Below are positions 50,463-60,600 of a stretch of 64,000 nt of DNA, in pieces. A program made the translations under genes and the position numbers. The notes beneath the pieces are model-generated. The model was given only the letters and a program-made list of their open reading frames with translations. It was not told the DNA's origin and searched no databases. Location: NCBI GenBank assembly GCA_944386055.1, contig CALWZP010000013.1:1-64000 (forward strand), given 5' to 3'. Source of the DNA: an uncultured Oscillospiraceae bacterium (lineage in GTDB: Bacteria; Bacillota; Clostridia; Oscillospirales; Oscillospiraceae). Within the stretch, counting starts at the first letter, position 1, and each line of letters opens with the position of its first letter.

Positions 50463-51743
50463 GTGGCAAATCAGTTCATCGACACTGCCCGCATCACCGT
50501 GCGTTCCGGCAACGGGGGCAACGGGGCGGTCTCCTTCCGCCGGGAGAAGTATGTGGCCGCCGGCGGGCCCGACGGCGGGGACGGCGGCCGGGGCGGCGAC
50601 ATCGTGCTGAAGGTGGACGACCACATGTCCACCCTGCTGGATTTCCGTTATCAGCGCAAGTACACCGCCGCCAACGGGGAGGACGGCTCGGGCAGCCGCC
50701 GCACCGGCCGGGACGGTGCCGACCTGGTGCTTCGGGTCCCCCGGGGCACCGTGGTGCGGGACGCCGAGACCGGGGAGATCATCCAGGACATGTCGGGGGA
50801 TGAGCCCTTCGTCCTGTGCCGGGGCGGCAAGGGGGGCTGGGGCAACAAGCACTTCGCCACCCCCACCCGGCAGGTGCCCCGCTTCGCCAAGTCCGGCCTG
50901 CCCGGCCGCACCCGGGAGGTGGTGCTGGAGCTGAAGCTGCTGGCGGATGTGGGGCTGGTGGGCTTCCCCAATGTGGGCAAGTCCACCCTGCTCAGCGTGG
51001 TGTCCAAGGCGGCCCCCAAGATCGCCAACTACCACTTCACCACCCTGTACCCCAATCTGGGGGTGGTGTATGTGCGGGAGGGGGTGTCCTTCGTCCTGGC
51101 GGACATCCCCGGCATCATCGAAGGGGCAGCCCAGGGCGCCGGCCTGGGACACGATTTCCTGCGGCACATCGACCGGTGCCGGCTGCTGATCCATGTGGTG
51201 GATGTGTCGGGCAGCGAGGGCCGGGATCCGGTGGCCGACTTCGACGCCATCTGCCAGGAGCTGCAGGCGTACTCCCCCCAGCTGGCCGCCCGGAAGATGA
51301 TCGTGGCCGCCAACAAGGCGGACATCCTGGAGGACCCAGCCCTTTTGGAGCACCTGCGGGAGCATGTGGAGAGCCTGGGGCTGGAGCTGTTCGAGATCTC
51401 CGCTGCCGCCCACCAGGGGGTGCAGGAGCTGATGGACCGGGCCGCCCAGCTGCTCCAGGAGCTGCCCCCCGTGGCGGTGTACGAGCCCACCTATGTGGAG
51501 CCCCTGCCCCAGATCGACACCTCCGCCGCCCTGGACATCCAGCAGTACGACGATGTGTGGTCGGTGGAGGGCCCCTGGCTGCAGCGGCTGATCTCCAATG
51601 TGAACTTCGGGGACTACGAGTCCCGCAGCTGGTTCGACCGGATGCTCCGGGAGTCCGGCCTGTTCCAGCGGCTGGAGGAGATGGGCATCAAGGACGGCGA
51701 CACCGTGTCCATGTACAACCTGGAATTCGAATACCGCCGGTGA
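50463..51743 (+). CDS. obgE: GTPase Obg
   Basis: 426 aa. Glycine-rich Obg fold (SGNGGNGAVSFRREKYV), G domain with G1 GFPNVGKST, G3 DIPGIIEGA, G4 NKAD, and a C-terminal OCT domain (SVEGPWLQRL; DYESRSWFDRML). GTG start after GGAGGT. A ribosome-associated GTPase for 50S assembly. Confidence 0.97.
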   Translation: MANQFIDTARITVRSGNGGNGAVSFRREKYVAAGGPDGGDGGRGGDIVLKVDDHMSTLLDFRYQRKYTAANGEDGSGSRRTGRDGADLVLRVPRGTVVRDAETGEIIQDMSGDEPFVLCRGGKGGWGNKHFATPTRQVPRFAKSGLPGRTREVVLELKLLADVGLVGFPNVGKSTLLSVVSKAAPKIANYHFTTLYPNLGVVYVREGVSFVLADIPGIIEGAAQGAGLGHDFLRHIDRCRLLIHVVDVSGSEGRDPVADFDAICQELQAYSPQLAARKMIVAANKADILEDPALLEHLREHVESLGLELFEISAAAHQGVQELMDRAAQLLQELPPVAVYEPTYVEPLPQIDTSAALDIQQYDDVWSVEGPWLQRLISNVNFGDYESRSWFDRMLRESGLFQRLEEMGIKDGDTVSMYNLEFEYRR

Positions 51744-51767
51744 GCGGCACAGGAGGGGGGATCTGCG

Positions 51768-52469
51768 TTGAACGAGGAATGTCTGATCTGCGGGGCGCCT
51801 CTGGAGTACCTGGAGGAGGCCATCCCCATGGAGTGCGCCGTCTGCCACAGGAAGGAGGACAGCCGGACCCGCTGCGTCCACGGGCACTATGTCTGCGACA
51901 AATGCCACACCGCGGGGCTGGACGCCGTCCTCGGGCTCTGCCTGGAGGAGACCTCCCGGGACCCCATCGAAATTCTGGAGCGGATGATGGCCCTGCCCTT
52001 CTGCCACATGCACGGGCCGGAGCACCATGTCATGGCGGGGGCCGCCCTGCTCACCGCCTGCCGCAATGCCGGCGGCGAGGTGGACCTGGCCCGCGCCCTG
52101 TCCGAGATGCTCCGCCGGGGGAAGGCCGTCCCCGGGGGAACCTGCGGCTTCTGGGGCGCCTGCGGTGCGGGGATCAGTGCCGGAATATACCTGTCCATTC
52201 TCACCGGGGCCACCCCCCTGTCGGAGGAGAGCTGGGGCCTGGCCAATCAGATGACCGCCCGGGCGCTGGACCGCATCGGCCGCGTGGGCGGCCCCCGGTG
52301 CTGCAAGCGGGACTGCTATCTGGCCATTGCCGAGGCGGTCCGCTTCACCCGGGAAAAGCTGGGGATCTCCATGGAGCTGCGGGAGGATGTCCGCTGTACC
52401 CACTCCCCCCGCAACAGCCAGTGCATCCGGGGCCGCTGCCCCTTCTATGCCGGCTTTGCTGAGAACTGA
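51768..52469 (+). CDS. DUF5714-family Cys-rich protein
   Basis: 233 aa. Cys pairs CLICGAPLEYL, ECAVCHRKE, CVHGHYVCDKCH at the N-terminus, then GTCGFWGACGAGISAG, RCCKRDCYLA and a C-terminal C..C. It looks like a metal or Fe-S protein; DUF5714 members of anaerobes have no established function. TTG start after AGGAGGGGGG, 24 bases after obgE. Confidence 0.8.
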   Translation: MNEECLICGAPLEYLEEAIPMECAVCHRKEDSRTRCVHGHYVCDKCHTAGLDAVLGLCLEETSRDPIEILERMMALPFCHMHGPEHHVMAGAALLTACRNAGGEVDLARALSEMLRRGKAVPGGTCGFWGACGAGISAGIYLSILTGATPLSEESWGLANQMTARALDRIGRVGGPRCCKRDCYLAIAEAVRFTREKLGISMELREDVRCTHSPRNSQCIRGRCPFYAGFAEN

Positions 52470-52478
52470 CAAAGGACA

Positions 52479-52518
52479 GACAGGCGCACCGCCCATGTGA
52501 GCGGTGCGCCTGTTTGCC
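52479..52518. terminator. Bidirectional terminator
   Basis: Stem CAGGCGCACCGC / GCGGTGCGCCTG with 8-base loop, then TTTGCCTTTG, between convergent genes. Confidence 0.85.
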
Positions 52519-52525
52519 TTTGCTC

Positions 52526-53056
52526 TTACTGTGCCTCGTAGTCGGACAGCTTGTCCACCACGGTGTCCGCCGCGTCGGAGTCGGCGGGGACCACCAGCAC
52601 CACGGAATTCCCGTGGGTGGCAAGCCGGGCGTTGTCCAGCTTGGGGATCTCAGCGGGGAGATAGCTCTCATAGGACTCCTTCTGCAGGTCCACATGGGCC
52701 TGCAGGGCCCCCAGCACCGTGGCGGCGGTGTCCGCGTCCTTCAGCACCAGCACCGACGCCTCCTCGGCGGTGGCGCCGGCGGAGAGGTACACCGACCCGT
52801 CCAGGATGTCCTCCCGGGCCACGCCATAGCCCTCCAGGGCATAGAGCTGATAGGCCGTGTCCAGCTCCAGGGTCTCCAGAGTCTCGGAGAAGGCGCCGCT
52901 GTCCAGCAGCGCCTGGGTCACCGCGGCGGGATCCAGGTCGGGGACCTGCGCCTCGCCGGTGCCCATGGCGGGGGCGTCCTCCCCGCCGCCGCAGGCGGCC
53001 AGGGTCAGCGCCATGGCCGCCCCGCAGGCCAGGGCGAAGAGTTTTCTCAGTTTCAT
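52526..53056 (-). CDS. DUF4358-like lipoprotein
   Basis: 176 aa. Type II signal with lipobox LAAC (Cys at about 22), then GGGED-rich linker and a compact domain (VTQALLDSGAFSETLETLEL; VYLSAGATAEEASVLVLKD). It resembles DUF4358 lipoproteins of Clostridia. The start overlaps the SGNH gene end (ATGA), so the two are co-expressed. Function unknown. Confidence 0.82.
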   Translation of the reverse strand: MKLRKLFALACGAAMALTLAACGGGEDAPAMGTGEAQVPDLDPAAVTQALLDSGAFSETLETLELDTAYQLYALEGYGVAREDILDGSVYLSAGATAEEASVLVLKDADTAATVLGALQAHVDLQKESYESYLPAEIPKLDNARLATHGNSVVLVVPADSDAADTVVDKLSDYEAQ

Positions 53057-54042
53057 GTCGCATCTGCTCCTTCCGGATAGAGGGTGTCATAGGACACCGT
53101 GTGGGTCTTGAGGTACTCCAGCCACTGCTCGCAGTAGCTGCGGTTCAGGTGGATGCCGTCGTTGCTGGCCTCGGCGGGGAGGCTGCCGTTCTCGTCGGCG
53201 AAATCGCTGTACACATCCACCACCGGGACCCGGCAGTCCTCCGCGGCCTGACAGATCAGGTCGTTGTAGATCCGCAGGTGGTCGTTTTTCAGATAGTCCC
53301 GCCCGCCTGTCTGGGCGATGACCTCCTCGTTGAGGGGGATGAGCGTCTGAAGGTAGATCACCGACTCAGGGTGGCTCTGCCGCAGCTCGGTCACCAGCTC
53401 GCAGAAAGCCTCGTAGAACCCTTGATCATTATAATACCCCAGTTCGTTGACGCCCAAACAGAGATAGATCTTCCCGTACTCTTTTCCCTCCAGCGCCTGC
53501 TGCAGAGTAAGCTTTTGCCCGCCCACCTGGATGCAGGCCTTTCCCTTCTGCACATCAAAGATGGACAGGCCGGTGTGGGTGACACTGGAGGCCCCGGTGA
53601 CCCCACTGTACAGCATGAAGCCCGCGGTGCGGGAGTCCCCCACAAACACTGCATCGGCGAAATAGTCGTCCCCCACTGCCTCCGATTCCGGAACAGGCTG
53701 GCTGAAGTCATAGCCCTCCTGGGCTTCCGCCCCGTCGGTCCCGGTCTCCTCCGGCGGAAGGACCGCGCCGCTCTCCGACGGAAGCGGCTGCGTGCTCTCC
53801 TCTGACGGCGCCGTACCAGACGGCGCGGGATCCGCAGTGGGACGCTCTGACGGAGACAGCGTGACCCCGGGAGAGGACTCCGGCGGGGCCGTCCCATCTC
53901 CGGCCGCCGGACCGTCGGGGTCTCGGGCCCACACCGTCAGCCCCAGGGCGATGATCATCAGAATGACAGCAACCACAGTCAGCAGCAGGGGAAGCGGAAC
54001 CCGGAATGGGTTGTGCAATCTGGACCGCATTCTGGTACGCAT
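53053..54042 (-). CDS. Membrane-anchored SGNH/GDSL hydrolase
   Basis: 329 aa. N-terminal TM (about 16-40), Pro/Ser/Glu-rich linker, then an SGNH domain: Ser in VFVGDSRT, GVNELGYYND (block III) and DGIHLN (Asp/His). Likely a cell-wall or exopolysaccharide acyl-esterase outside the membrane. ATG 54042 follows GAGGTG by 9 bases; GTG 54054 is less likely. Confidence 0.87.
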   Translation of the reverse strand: MRTRMRSRLHNPFRVPLPLLLTVVAVILMIIALGLTVWARDPDGPAAGDGTAPPESSPGVTLSPSERPTADPAPSGTAPSEESTQPLPSESGAVLPPEETGTDGAEAQEGYDFSQPVPESEAVGDDYFADAVFVGDSRTAGFMLYSGVTGASSVTHTGLSIFDVQKGKACIQVGGQKLTLQQALEGKEYGKIYLCLGVNELGYYNDQGFYEAFCELVTELRQSHPESVIYLQTLIPLNEEVIAQTGGRDYLKNDHLRIYNDLICQAAEDCRVPVVDVYSDFADENGSLPAEASNDGIHLNRSYCEQWLEYLKTHTVSYDTLYPEGADAT

Positions 54043-54055
54043 GGATACAGACACC

Positions 54056-54784
54056 TCACATGGATGATTTTATCGTCTCGGGCGCTGGCCGCCCGTCGCC
54101 TAAAATAATGGCCGCCACCTGGGCATAGTTCTCCGTGGTATAGGTGGGGATGATATCCCCCGGCGGCTGGGCTCCGCCGGGGCAATACCAGATGGTGTCC
54201 AGTCCGGCGTTGATGCCGCCCTGAATGTCAGAGAGGAGATTGTCCCCCACCACCACCGTGTCCGCCCGGTCGGTGACCCCCAGGCGCTGGAGCACCTGAT
54301 CGAAGAAGGCCCGCTCCGGCTTGCGGCAGCCCAGCTCCTGGGAGATAAACAGCCCCTTGAAATAGGGCGCCAGCCCCGAGCGGGCAAACCGCCCTGTCTG
54401 GGCGATGGTGGCGCCGTTGGTGACAATGGCCAGGGTACACTGCGCCGCCAGGGTGCGGCACAGCTCCTCCGCCCCGGGCAGCAGAAAGGCCCCCTCCCCC
54501 AGATGGGTGAGGTAGTCCCGGTTGAACTGCTCCGGGTCGTGGTGCCCGCCCATGGCCGCCTCAAAGCGCCGAAAGCGCTCCACCAGCAGCCAGTCCTGGG
54601 ACACCTCTCCCCGGTCGAAGCGGCGCCACAGCTCCCGGTTGATGGACAGATAGGTCTCCCGGGTCCTCTCATCGTCGGGATAGCCCCGTTCCCTCAGGAC
54701 ACGGCCCAATGCCTCGTACTCCGCCCGGTCAAAGTCGAACAGGGTGTTGTCCGCGTCAAACAGTACAGTATGGTATCTGGGCAT
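54056..54784 (-). CDS. HAD-family hydrolase (YjjG-like)
   Basis: 242 aa. Motif I FDADNTLFDFD, motif II IVTNGAT, motif III Lys in CRKPERAFF, motif IV VVVGDNLLSDIQGG. Noncanonical nucleotidase-like HAD, the YjjG type. ATG 54784, 11 bases after the ThrE stop. Confidence 0.92.
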   Translation of the reverse strand: MPRYHTVLFDADNTLFDFDRAEYEALGRVLRERGYPDDERTRETYLSINRELWRRFDRGEVSQDWLLVERFRRFEAAMGGHHDPEQFNRDYLTHLGEGAFLLPGAEELCRTLAAQCTLAIVTNGATIAQTGRFARSGLAPYFKGLFISQELGCRKPERAFFDQVLQRLGVTDRADTVVVGDNLLSDIQGGINAGLDTIWYCPGGAQPPGDIIPTYTTENYAQVAAIILGDGRPAPETIKSSM

Positions 54785-54795
54785 AGGCCCCTCCT

Positions 54796-56019
54796 TCATC
54801 CGCCGCGGGACGCGGCCAGACTGCGGTACATGCGCACCACGGCGGAGACCAGCATGGCGCCCACCGCCAAGCACCCTGCGAACCCCAGGGTGTGGAGCAG
54901 GGAGGAGAGGAACTGCAGCGTCTCTCCCTGGATGCAGTAGAGCATGGTGAGATAGATCCCCCGCCCCGGCACCAGGGGGTACAGGGCGATGAGCAGATAG
55001 ACGGTCACCGGGCAGCGGCGCACCCGGGCCATCGCCTCTGAGAAGACGGCGATCACCACCGCCGCCAGGAACGCCTGGATCAGGTCGCTTCCCACCAGCG
55101 GCGCGCTGAGCAGATACACCAGCCAGCCCAGCGCCCCTCCGGTGCTGCAGATGAGCAGCCCCGCTCCCCGGACCTGGAACAGAAAGCAGAAGCCCAGGCA
55201 GGCGAAAAAGGCGGACGCACACGGCAGGACATACCCCGCCGCCATGGCTCCCCCCACCTCCAGAGACGCATCTCCCACCGCCAGCACCACACCGGTGCTC
55301 AGGGCGATGGCGGTGGCGGTGAGCAGCGCCTCGGTGAGCCGGCTCACGCCGGAGACCATGTCTCCCGCCATGAATTCCCGCATGGAGTTGGTCAGCGCCA
55401 CCCCCGGCGTCAGGGCCATGAAGGCCCCGATGGTGATGGCGTCCAGATTCTCTCCCACTCCAAGCCTCACGAAGGTCAGCGCCGCCACAGCGGACACACC
55501 GGCACAGGCCAGGGTACGGAAAAATCCCCCGCTCTCCACCCGGGCCAGGGCCGTGAGCATCAGGGCAATGGCCAGGCCGCACACCCCGCTGCACACCGCG
55601 TCCCGCCAGGTTCCGCCAAAGAACAGGCAGAAGGCGGCCGCACCCAGGAAATATCCAAAGAACCGCACCGCCGATGGGTAATCCCGGCGCGACGCCTCGA
55701 TCCCCTCCATCATGGCCCGGGCCTGTTCCGGGGACGGGGTGTCCCGGCACAGGGCGCGGCACAGGCTGTTATATTGCTCCAGCCGCCACAGGTCGGTGCC
55801 GTGGTCGAGGACCCGGCGCACCCGGGTCAGCGGCTCCCCCTGCGGGGTGGTGATGCTGGCGATAAGGCAGTTGGGGATGGCAAACACCTCTGCGTCCGGC
55901 AGGCCGTAAGCGGCCAGCAGCCGGCGCAGGGAATCCTCCGCCCGGTAGATCTCGGCGCCGCTCTCCAGCAGGCCGCATCCCATGTCCACGCTCAGGTCCA
56001 AAAGCGCGCTGTAATCCAT
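54796..56019 (-). CDS. Threonine/serine exporter ThrE, fused form
   Basis: 407 aa. An N-terminal ThrE domain with a short cytoplasmic start (LLDLSVDMGCGLLESGAEIYRAED) and 5 TMs, then a second 5-TM domain (AGYVLPCASAFFACLGFC; LYPLVPGRGIYLTMLY), both parts of the ThrE family being in one chain. Export of Thr/Ser or related. ATG 56019 follows GGGAGG. First of ThrE - HAD - SGNH - lipoprotein. Confidence 0.9.
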   Translation of the reverse strand: MDYSALLDLSVDMGCGLLESGAEIYRAEDSLRRLLAAYGLPDAEVFAIPNCLIASITTPQGEPLTRVRRVLDHGTDLWRLEQYNSLCRALCRDTPSPEQARAMMEGIEASRRDYPSAVRFFGYFLGAAAFCLFFGGTWRDAVCSGVCGLAIALMLTALARVESGGFFRTLACAGVSAVAALTFVRLGVGENLDAITIGAFMALTPGVALTNSMREFMAGDMVSGVSRLTEALLTATAIALSTGVVLAVGDASLEVGGAMAAGYVLPCASAFFACLGFCFLFQVRGAGLLICSTGGALGWLVYLLSAPLVGSDLIQAFLAAVVIAVFSEAMARVRRCPVTVYLLIALYPLVPGRGIYLTMLYCIQGETLQFLSSLLHTLGFAGCLAVGAMLVSAVVRMYRSLAASRGG

Positions 56020-56062
56020 GGGCTCCCTCCCTCTCACCGGGCCGCGGTGCCGGCCGTTTCTC

Positions 56063-56091
56063 ACTATAATATGTTTTGCCCCAAACCGCAA
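56063..56091 (-). promoter_or_regulatory. Promoter of the ThrE operon
   Basis: Minus strand TTGCGG (56086-56091), 17-base spacer, TATAGT (56063-56068). Confidence 0.7.
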
Positions 56092-56112
56092 GAAACAAAA
56101 AGTAAAGATTTC

Positions 56113-56829
56113 TTACAACTCCGGCCCGTTCCCCGCCGGTCCGGCGGGGGAGAGCCCGATGACGGTGAGCCGCCCCTCCTCCACGGTAAAGCGCACCTCC
56201 AGCCCCGCGAAGACAAAGCCATACTCCCGCCGCGGGTCATGCTGATAGGATGGACGGGGATCGAAAGACAGCACCGCCCGCAGCGCCTCCCGTTTCTCCT
56301 CCGGCACCCGCTTCCATAGCGCAGGGGGGATGTCCACCGCCAGCAGCGGCCGGGAGACCTGGTCGGTGAAGCCGCCGGTGGCCTCCGGCCGGCAGTCGGC
56401 ATAGGGGAGATACGGCTTGATGTCCAGGATGGGGGTGCCGTCCATCAGATCCGCCCCCGCCACATGGAGCACCGGCCCCAGTGCCGGGTGGCGCTCTACC
56501 CCCTCCAGCCGGACGCAGGACAACCCCACCGGGTTGGGCCGGAAGGGGGAACGGGTGGCAAACACCCCCAGCCGCTTGTTCCCCCCCAGCCGCGGGGGGC
56601 GCACCGTGGGGGACCAGCCGGGGCGCACCGCCTGGGAGAATTGCCAGATCAGCCACAGATGGGAGAACTCCTCCACCCCCCGCAGCGCCTCGGCCACCCG
56701 GTACTCCGGTTCAAATACCACCGTGGCTTTCAGCGCGTCGCTCATCCCGCTCTGCCGGGGCACCCCGAACTTGGTGGGAAAATCGCTGACGATCCGGGCG
56801 ATGATCTCCATGGATACGGTCTCCGCCAT
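56113..56829 (-). CDS. trmO: tRNA (N6-threonylcarbamoyladenosine37-N6)-methyltransferase TrmO
   Basis: 238 aa TsaA/TrmO fold: FPTKFGVPRQSG, GVEEFSHLWLIWQF, GVFATRSPFRPNPVGLS and DGTPILDIKPYLPYAD are diagnostic. Methylates t6A37 of threonine tRNAs. GGAGGAGGAGAG precedes the ATG. Confidence 0.94.
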   Translation of the reverse strand: MAETVSMEIIARIVSDFPTKFGVPRQSGMSDALKATVVFEPEYRVAEALRGVEEFSHLWLIWQFSQAVRPGWSPTVRPPRLGGNKRLGVFATRSPFRPNPVGLSCVRLEGVERHPALGPVLHVAGADLMDGTPILDIKPYLPYADCRPEATGGFTDQVSRPLLAVDIPPALWKRVPEEKREALRAVLSFDPRPSYQHDPRREYGFVFAGLEVRFTVEEGRLTVIGLSPAGPAGNGPEL

Positions 56830-57120
56830 TCTCTCTCCTCCTCCAGCGGGCCGGCCGCCTGCAGAGCCTTACAGGTGCGGGGGCGCCGTTCTCCGCCCCG
56901 GCAAGGCCCGCCAGCGGCGGCTGAAAAAGGGGCAGCTCTTCCCCACCGGGGAGAAGCGCACGGTTTCCGGAGCAGCGTGCCCTCTCTCTGCGGCTCTCCA
57001 CACTCCGTCCCCCTCCCCCCGTTTGGGGCGGGCGGCCCTGGTCCGGCGGATTCCGGCCGCCGGGGCCGCTTTGTCTTATCATGGTAGCATGAAACCGCCT
57101 GTTTGTCCAGACGCCGCCCC
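56830..57120. other. GC-rich non-coding gap
   Basis: About 290 bases before the HMA promoter with many GC-rich short inverted repeats (GGCGGATTCCGGCCGCC type). No ORF with a start site, no tRNA, no recognised riboswitch. Probably the trmO leader on the minus strand. Confidence 0.4.
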
Positions 57121-57175
57121 TTGACAGCGCCGGAACGGAGCGGTATAATTCCCCCGGAAAGTTAGCTTCCGCTAA
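57121..57175 (+). promoter_or_regulatory. HMA-gene promoter with TTAGC dyad
   Basis: TTGACA (57121-57126), 17-base spacer, TATAAT (57144-57149). Just downstream, TTAGC-TTCC-GCTAA (57162-57175) is a short dyad resembling metal-regulator (DtxR/MntR-type) half sites; the regulator is inferred. Confidence 0.7.
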
Positions 57176-57213
57176 TCTTCAGGGGCGGCAAGCCGGAGGG
57201 GAGGAAACCAGCG

Positions 57214-57471
57214 ATGTGGAAGATCACGCTGAAGGTGGATGGGATGCAGTGCGGGATGTGCGAGGCCCATGTGAATGACGCGGTACGCAAGGCGTTTCCC
57301 GTAAAAAAAGTGACTTCCTCCCACGCCAGGGGGGAGACTGTCATCCTCACCGACCAGGCGCTGGACGAACAGGCCCTGCGTCAGGCCATCGGCAGTGGGG
57401 GATACACCGTGATCTCCGTCACCCGGGAGCCTTATGAAAAGCACGGGCTGCTGGGCGGACTGTTCAAATGA
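57214..57471 (+). CDS. Heavy-metal-associated (HMA) domain protein
   Basis: 85 aa, one ferredoxin-like HMA domain: GMQCGMCEAHVNDAVRKA holds the metal-binding MxCxxC site near residue 10. Likely a Cu(I) chaperone or metal-sequestering protein. GGAGGGGAGG precedes the ATG. It stands alone with its own promoter and dyad. Confidence 0.9.
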   Translation: MWKITLKVDGMQCGMCEAHVNDAVRKAFPVKKVTSSHARGETVILTDQALDEQALRQAIGSGGYTVISVTREPYEKHGLLGGLFK

Positions 57472-57496
57472 CGCGCCTGGCACACCATCGGCTCCG

Positions 57497-57546
57497 CCGC
57501 GGCGGTCTCCGGAAAACGCCGGGGCCGCCGCGGTCTTGCATCCTTT
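57497..57546 (+). terminator. Terminator after HMA gene
   Basis: CCGCGGCGG ... CCGCCGCGG stem (57497-57533) then TCTTGCATCCTTTT. Confidence 0.7.
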
Positions 57547-57587
57547 TCATTCATTCAAATTCTTTATGGGCGATAATATATCCTGAT

Positions 57588-57634
57588 TTGACTTCTCTCT
57601 GTGCTACTGATATAATATATGATTACCAATCATA
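57588..57634 (+). promoter_or_regulatory. Promoter and operator of the giant activase gene
   Basis: TTGACT (57588-57593), 17-base spacer, TATAAT (57611-57616). The +1 region is a perfect 17-base palindrome TATGATTA-C-CAATCATA style (57618-57634), a likely repressor site. Confidence 0.75.
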
Positions 57635-57684
57635 ATAGGGATTGTTTCCGCCATATGCCGGCGGGCATTCCGTGCGAGGAAACC

Positions 57685-60600
57685 ATGAATAAAGACAGAC
57701 ACCTTCTTCATATCGGCATCGATGTGGGTTCCACCACCACCAAAGTGGCCGCGCTGACGCCGGAGGCCGGGCGGGTCCTGTACTCCGACTATCAGCGCCA
57801 CCACGCTGACCAGGTCAAAAGCGTCTCCGACGCGCTGTGGAGGCTGTATGCCCGCTTCCCTCAGGCCCGGTTCCGCGTGGCGCTCACCGGCTCGGGGGCC
57901 AAGCGGCTGGCAGACGCGCTGAAGCTGCCCTACATCCAGGAGGTGGTGGCCAACTCCATCGCCCTGCGGGCCAGATATGACCGGGTGGGCACCGCCATCG
58001 AACTGGGCGGTCAGGACGCCAAGATCCTCTTTTTCCGGGAAGACCCTCTCACCGGTCAGCCGGAGACCACAGATCTGCGCATGAACGGCAGCTGCGCCGG
58101 GGGCACCGGTGCCTTTCTGGACGAGGTGGCCGCCATCCTCCATGTCCCGGTGGAGCAGCTGGACGGCCTGGCCTCCCGGGGGGACTGTGTCTATGATGTA
58201 TCCGGCCGGTGCGGCGTGTACGCCAAGACCGACATCCAGCCCCTGCTGAATCAGGGCGTATCCAAGGAGAACCTGGCCCTGTCCGCCCTCCATGCCATCG
58301 CCAAGCAGACCATCGGCGGACTGGCCCAAGGGTTGGAGATCACCCCTCCGGTGGCCTTCGAGGGCGGCCCCCTCACCTTCAACCCGACGCTGGTCCAGGT
58401 ATTCGCCCAGCGGCTTCATCTGACCGAGGAGGATGTCCTCATTCCCGAGCGGCCCGAACTGATGATGGCCTATGGCGCGGCCCTGTCCCTGGACACCCTG
58501 TACGCCGGTCAGGAGGACGAGGTGCGCCTGGACCAGCTGCTGCTGCAGCTGCAGCAGCTGAACTGTGCCCCGGAGGAGGCTGCGGCCGGCCAGCCCTTCT
58601 TCTCTGATGAGGCGGAGCGCCGGGCCTTTCAGGAGTCTCACGCCCTGCCCCAGTGGCAGCCCCTTCAGCCCAGGCGGGGCCAGGTGGTACAGGCGTGGCT
58701 TGGCATCGACTCGGGCAGCACCACGACCAAATTTGTGCTGCTCAGCGAAGAGGAGGACCTGCTGGACCAGTTCTACGCCCCCAACCAGGGCGATCCTCTG
58801 ACCGTAGCAAAAAAAGCCCTGCTGGACCTGCGGGACCGCTACCGGGACGCGGGAGCCCGGCTGGAGATCCTGGGGGTGGGCACCACAGGCTATGGCGAAA
58901 ACCTGTTTGCCAGCGCCCTGGGTGCCGAGTGTCATGTGGTGGAGACGGTGGCTCACGCCCGGGCCGCGGCCAAGTATGTCCCCGGGGCCACCTTTATTCT
59001 GGATATCGGCGGCCAGGACATGAAGGCCATGTGGCTGGATGACGGGATCATCACCAACATCGTGGTGAACGAGGCCTGTTCCTCCGGCTGCGGCTCCTTT
59101 CTGGAGAACTTTGCCGCCTCCCTCCACATCCCGGTGGACCAGATCGCCCAATGTGCCTTTGATTCCCACAGTCCCGCCCATCTGGGCAGCCGCTGCACCG
59201 TCTTTATGAACAGCAGCATCGTCACCGAGCAGCGCAACGGCAAGCTGCCCGGCGACATCATGGCAGGGCTGTGCCGCTCCATCATTGAAAATGTCTTCAC
59301 CAAGGTCATCCGGGTGTCCAATCTGGACTCCCTTGGGGACACCGTGGTGGTCCAGGGCGGCACCTTCCAGAACGACGCGGTGCTCCGCGCCCTGGAGCAG
59401 TACATCGGCCGGACCGTGATCCGCGCCCCCTATCCCGGGGTGATGGGCGCCATCGGCGCGGCCCTGCTCACCAAGGAGCGCATGGACGGCCGTACGCGCA
59501 CCTTCATCGGGCTGGACGCGCTGGAGGACTTTACCTATACCCAACAGGCCAACTCCCCCTGTCCCTTCTGCGCCAACCACTGCAAGCGCACCATTCTGAC
59601 CTTCTCCAACGGCGCCACCTGGGTGACCAACAACCGCTGTCAGCGGGGCGAGGTGCTGGGTGACCCGGCGGACGCCGGCGTACTGGACCAGCTGCGCGCC
59701 CGGGACCGGGCGCGGGACCGCATTCCCAATCTGTTCCGGCTGCGGGAAAAGCTGCTGTTTCAGGACTACCCCATCCCGGCGCCTGCCCGGAAGCGTGACA
59801 TTGTCATCGGCATTCCCCGAGTGCTGTCCTTCTGGGACACCGCCCCCTTCTGGACCACCTTTCTGCGCGCCCTGGGCTTTCAGGTGCGCCTGTCCCGCCC
59901 CTCCACCCGAAAGATGTACGAGAGCGGCCTGTCCGCCGTGACCTCGGACACCGTATGCTTCCCCGCCAAGCTGGTCCACGGCCATATCCGGGACCTGGCG
60001 GAGCTGGGGGTGGACCGCATCTTCATGCCCTCCGTCACCACCGTCCCCTCGGAGAACCGGGAGGAGACCAGCCAGTCCATGTGCGCGGTGGTAAAGGGCT
60101 ATCCCCTGGTCATCCGCAACTCCGACGATCCCATGCGGCAGTGGGGGATCCCCTTTGACGCCCCTCTGTTCCACTGGTACTCCGACGCCGACCGTCTGGA
60201 CCAGCTGACAAAATACATGGCGGATACCTTCCATATCTCCGCCCAGGAGACCCAGGCCGCCATCCAGGCCGGGGACAGCGCCCAGCTCAGCTTCCGGAGC
60301 CAGCTGCTCCGGGCCGGGCGGCAGGCCTTGGAGGAGGCCGGCCGTCAGGGGCGCTACGCCGTGGTGCTGGCCGCCCGCCCCTATCAGACCGACCCGCTGG
60401 TCAATCACGACCTGCCCGAGCTGTTCACCCGCCTGGGCATCCCGGTGCTGACGGCGGACAGCGTCCCCGGCGCCAACCAGGTGGACCTGAGTCAGAGCAC
60501 CCTGGATATTGTCAACAACTACCATGCCCGGGTGCTCTCCACCGCCATTCTGGCCGCCCGGGATCCCCGGCTGGAATTTGTGCAGCTGGTCAGCTTCGGC

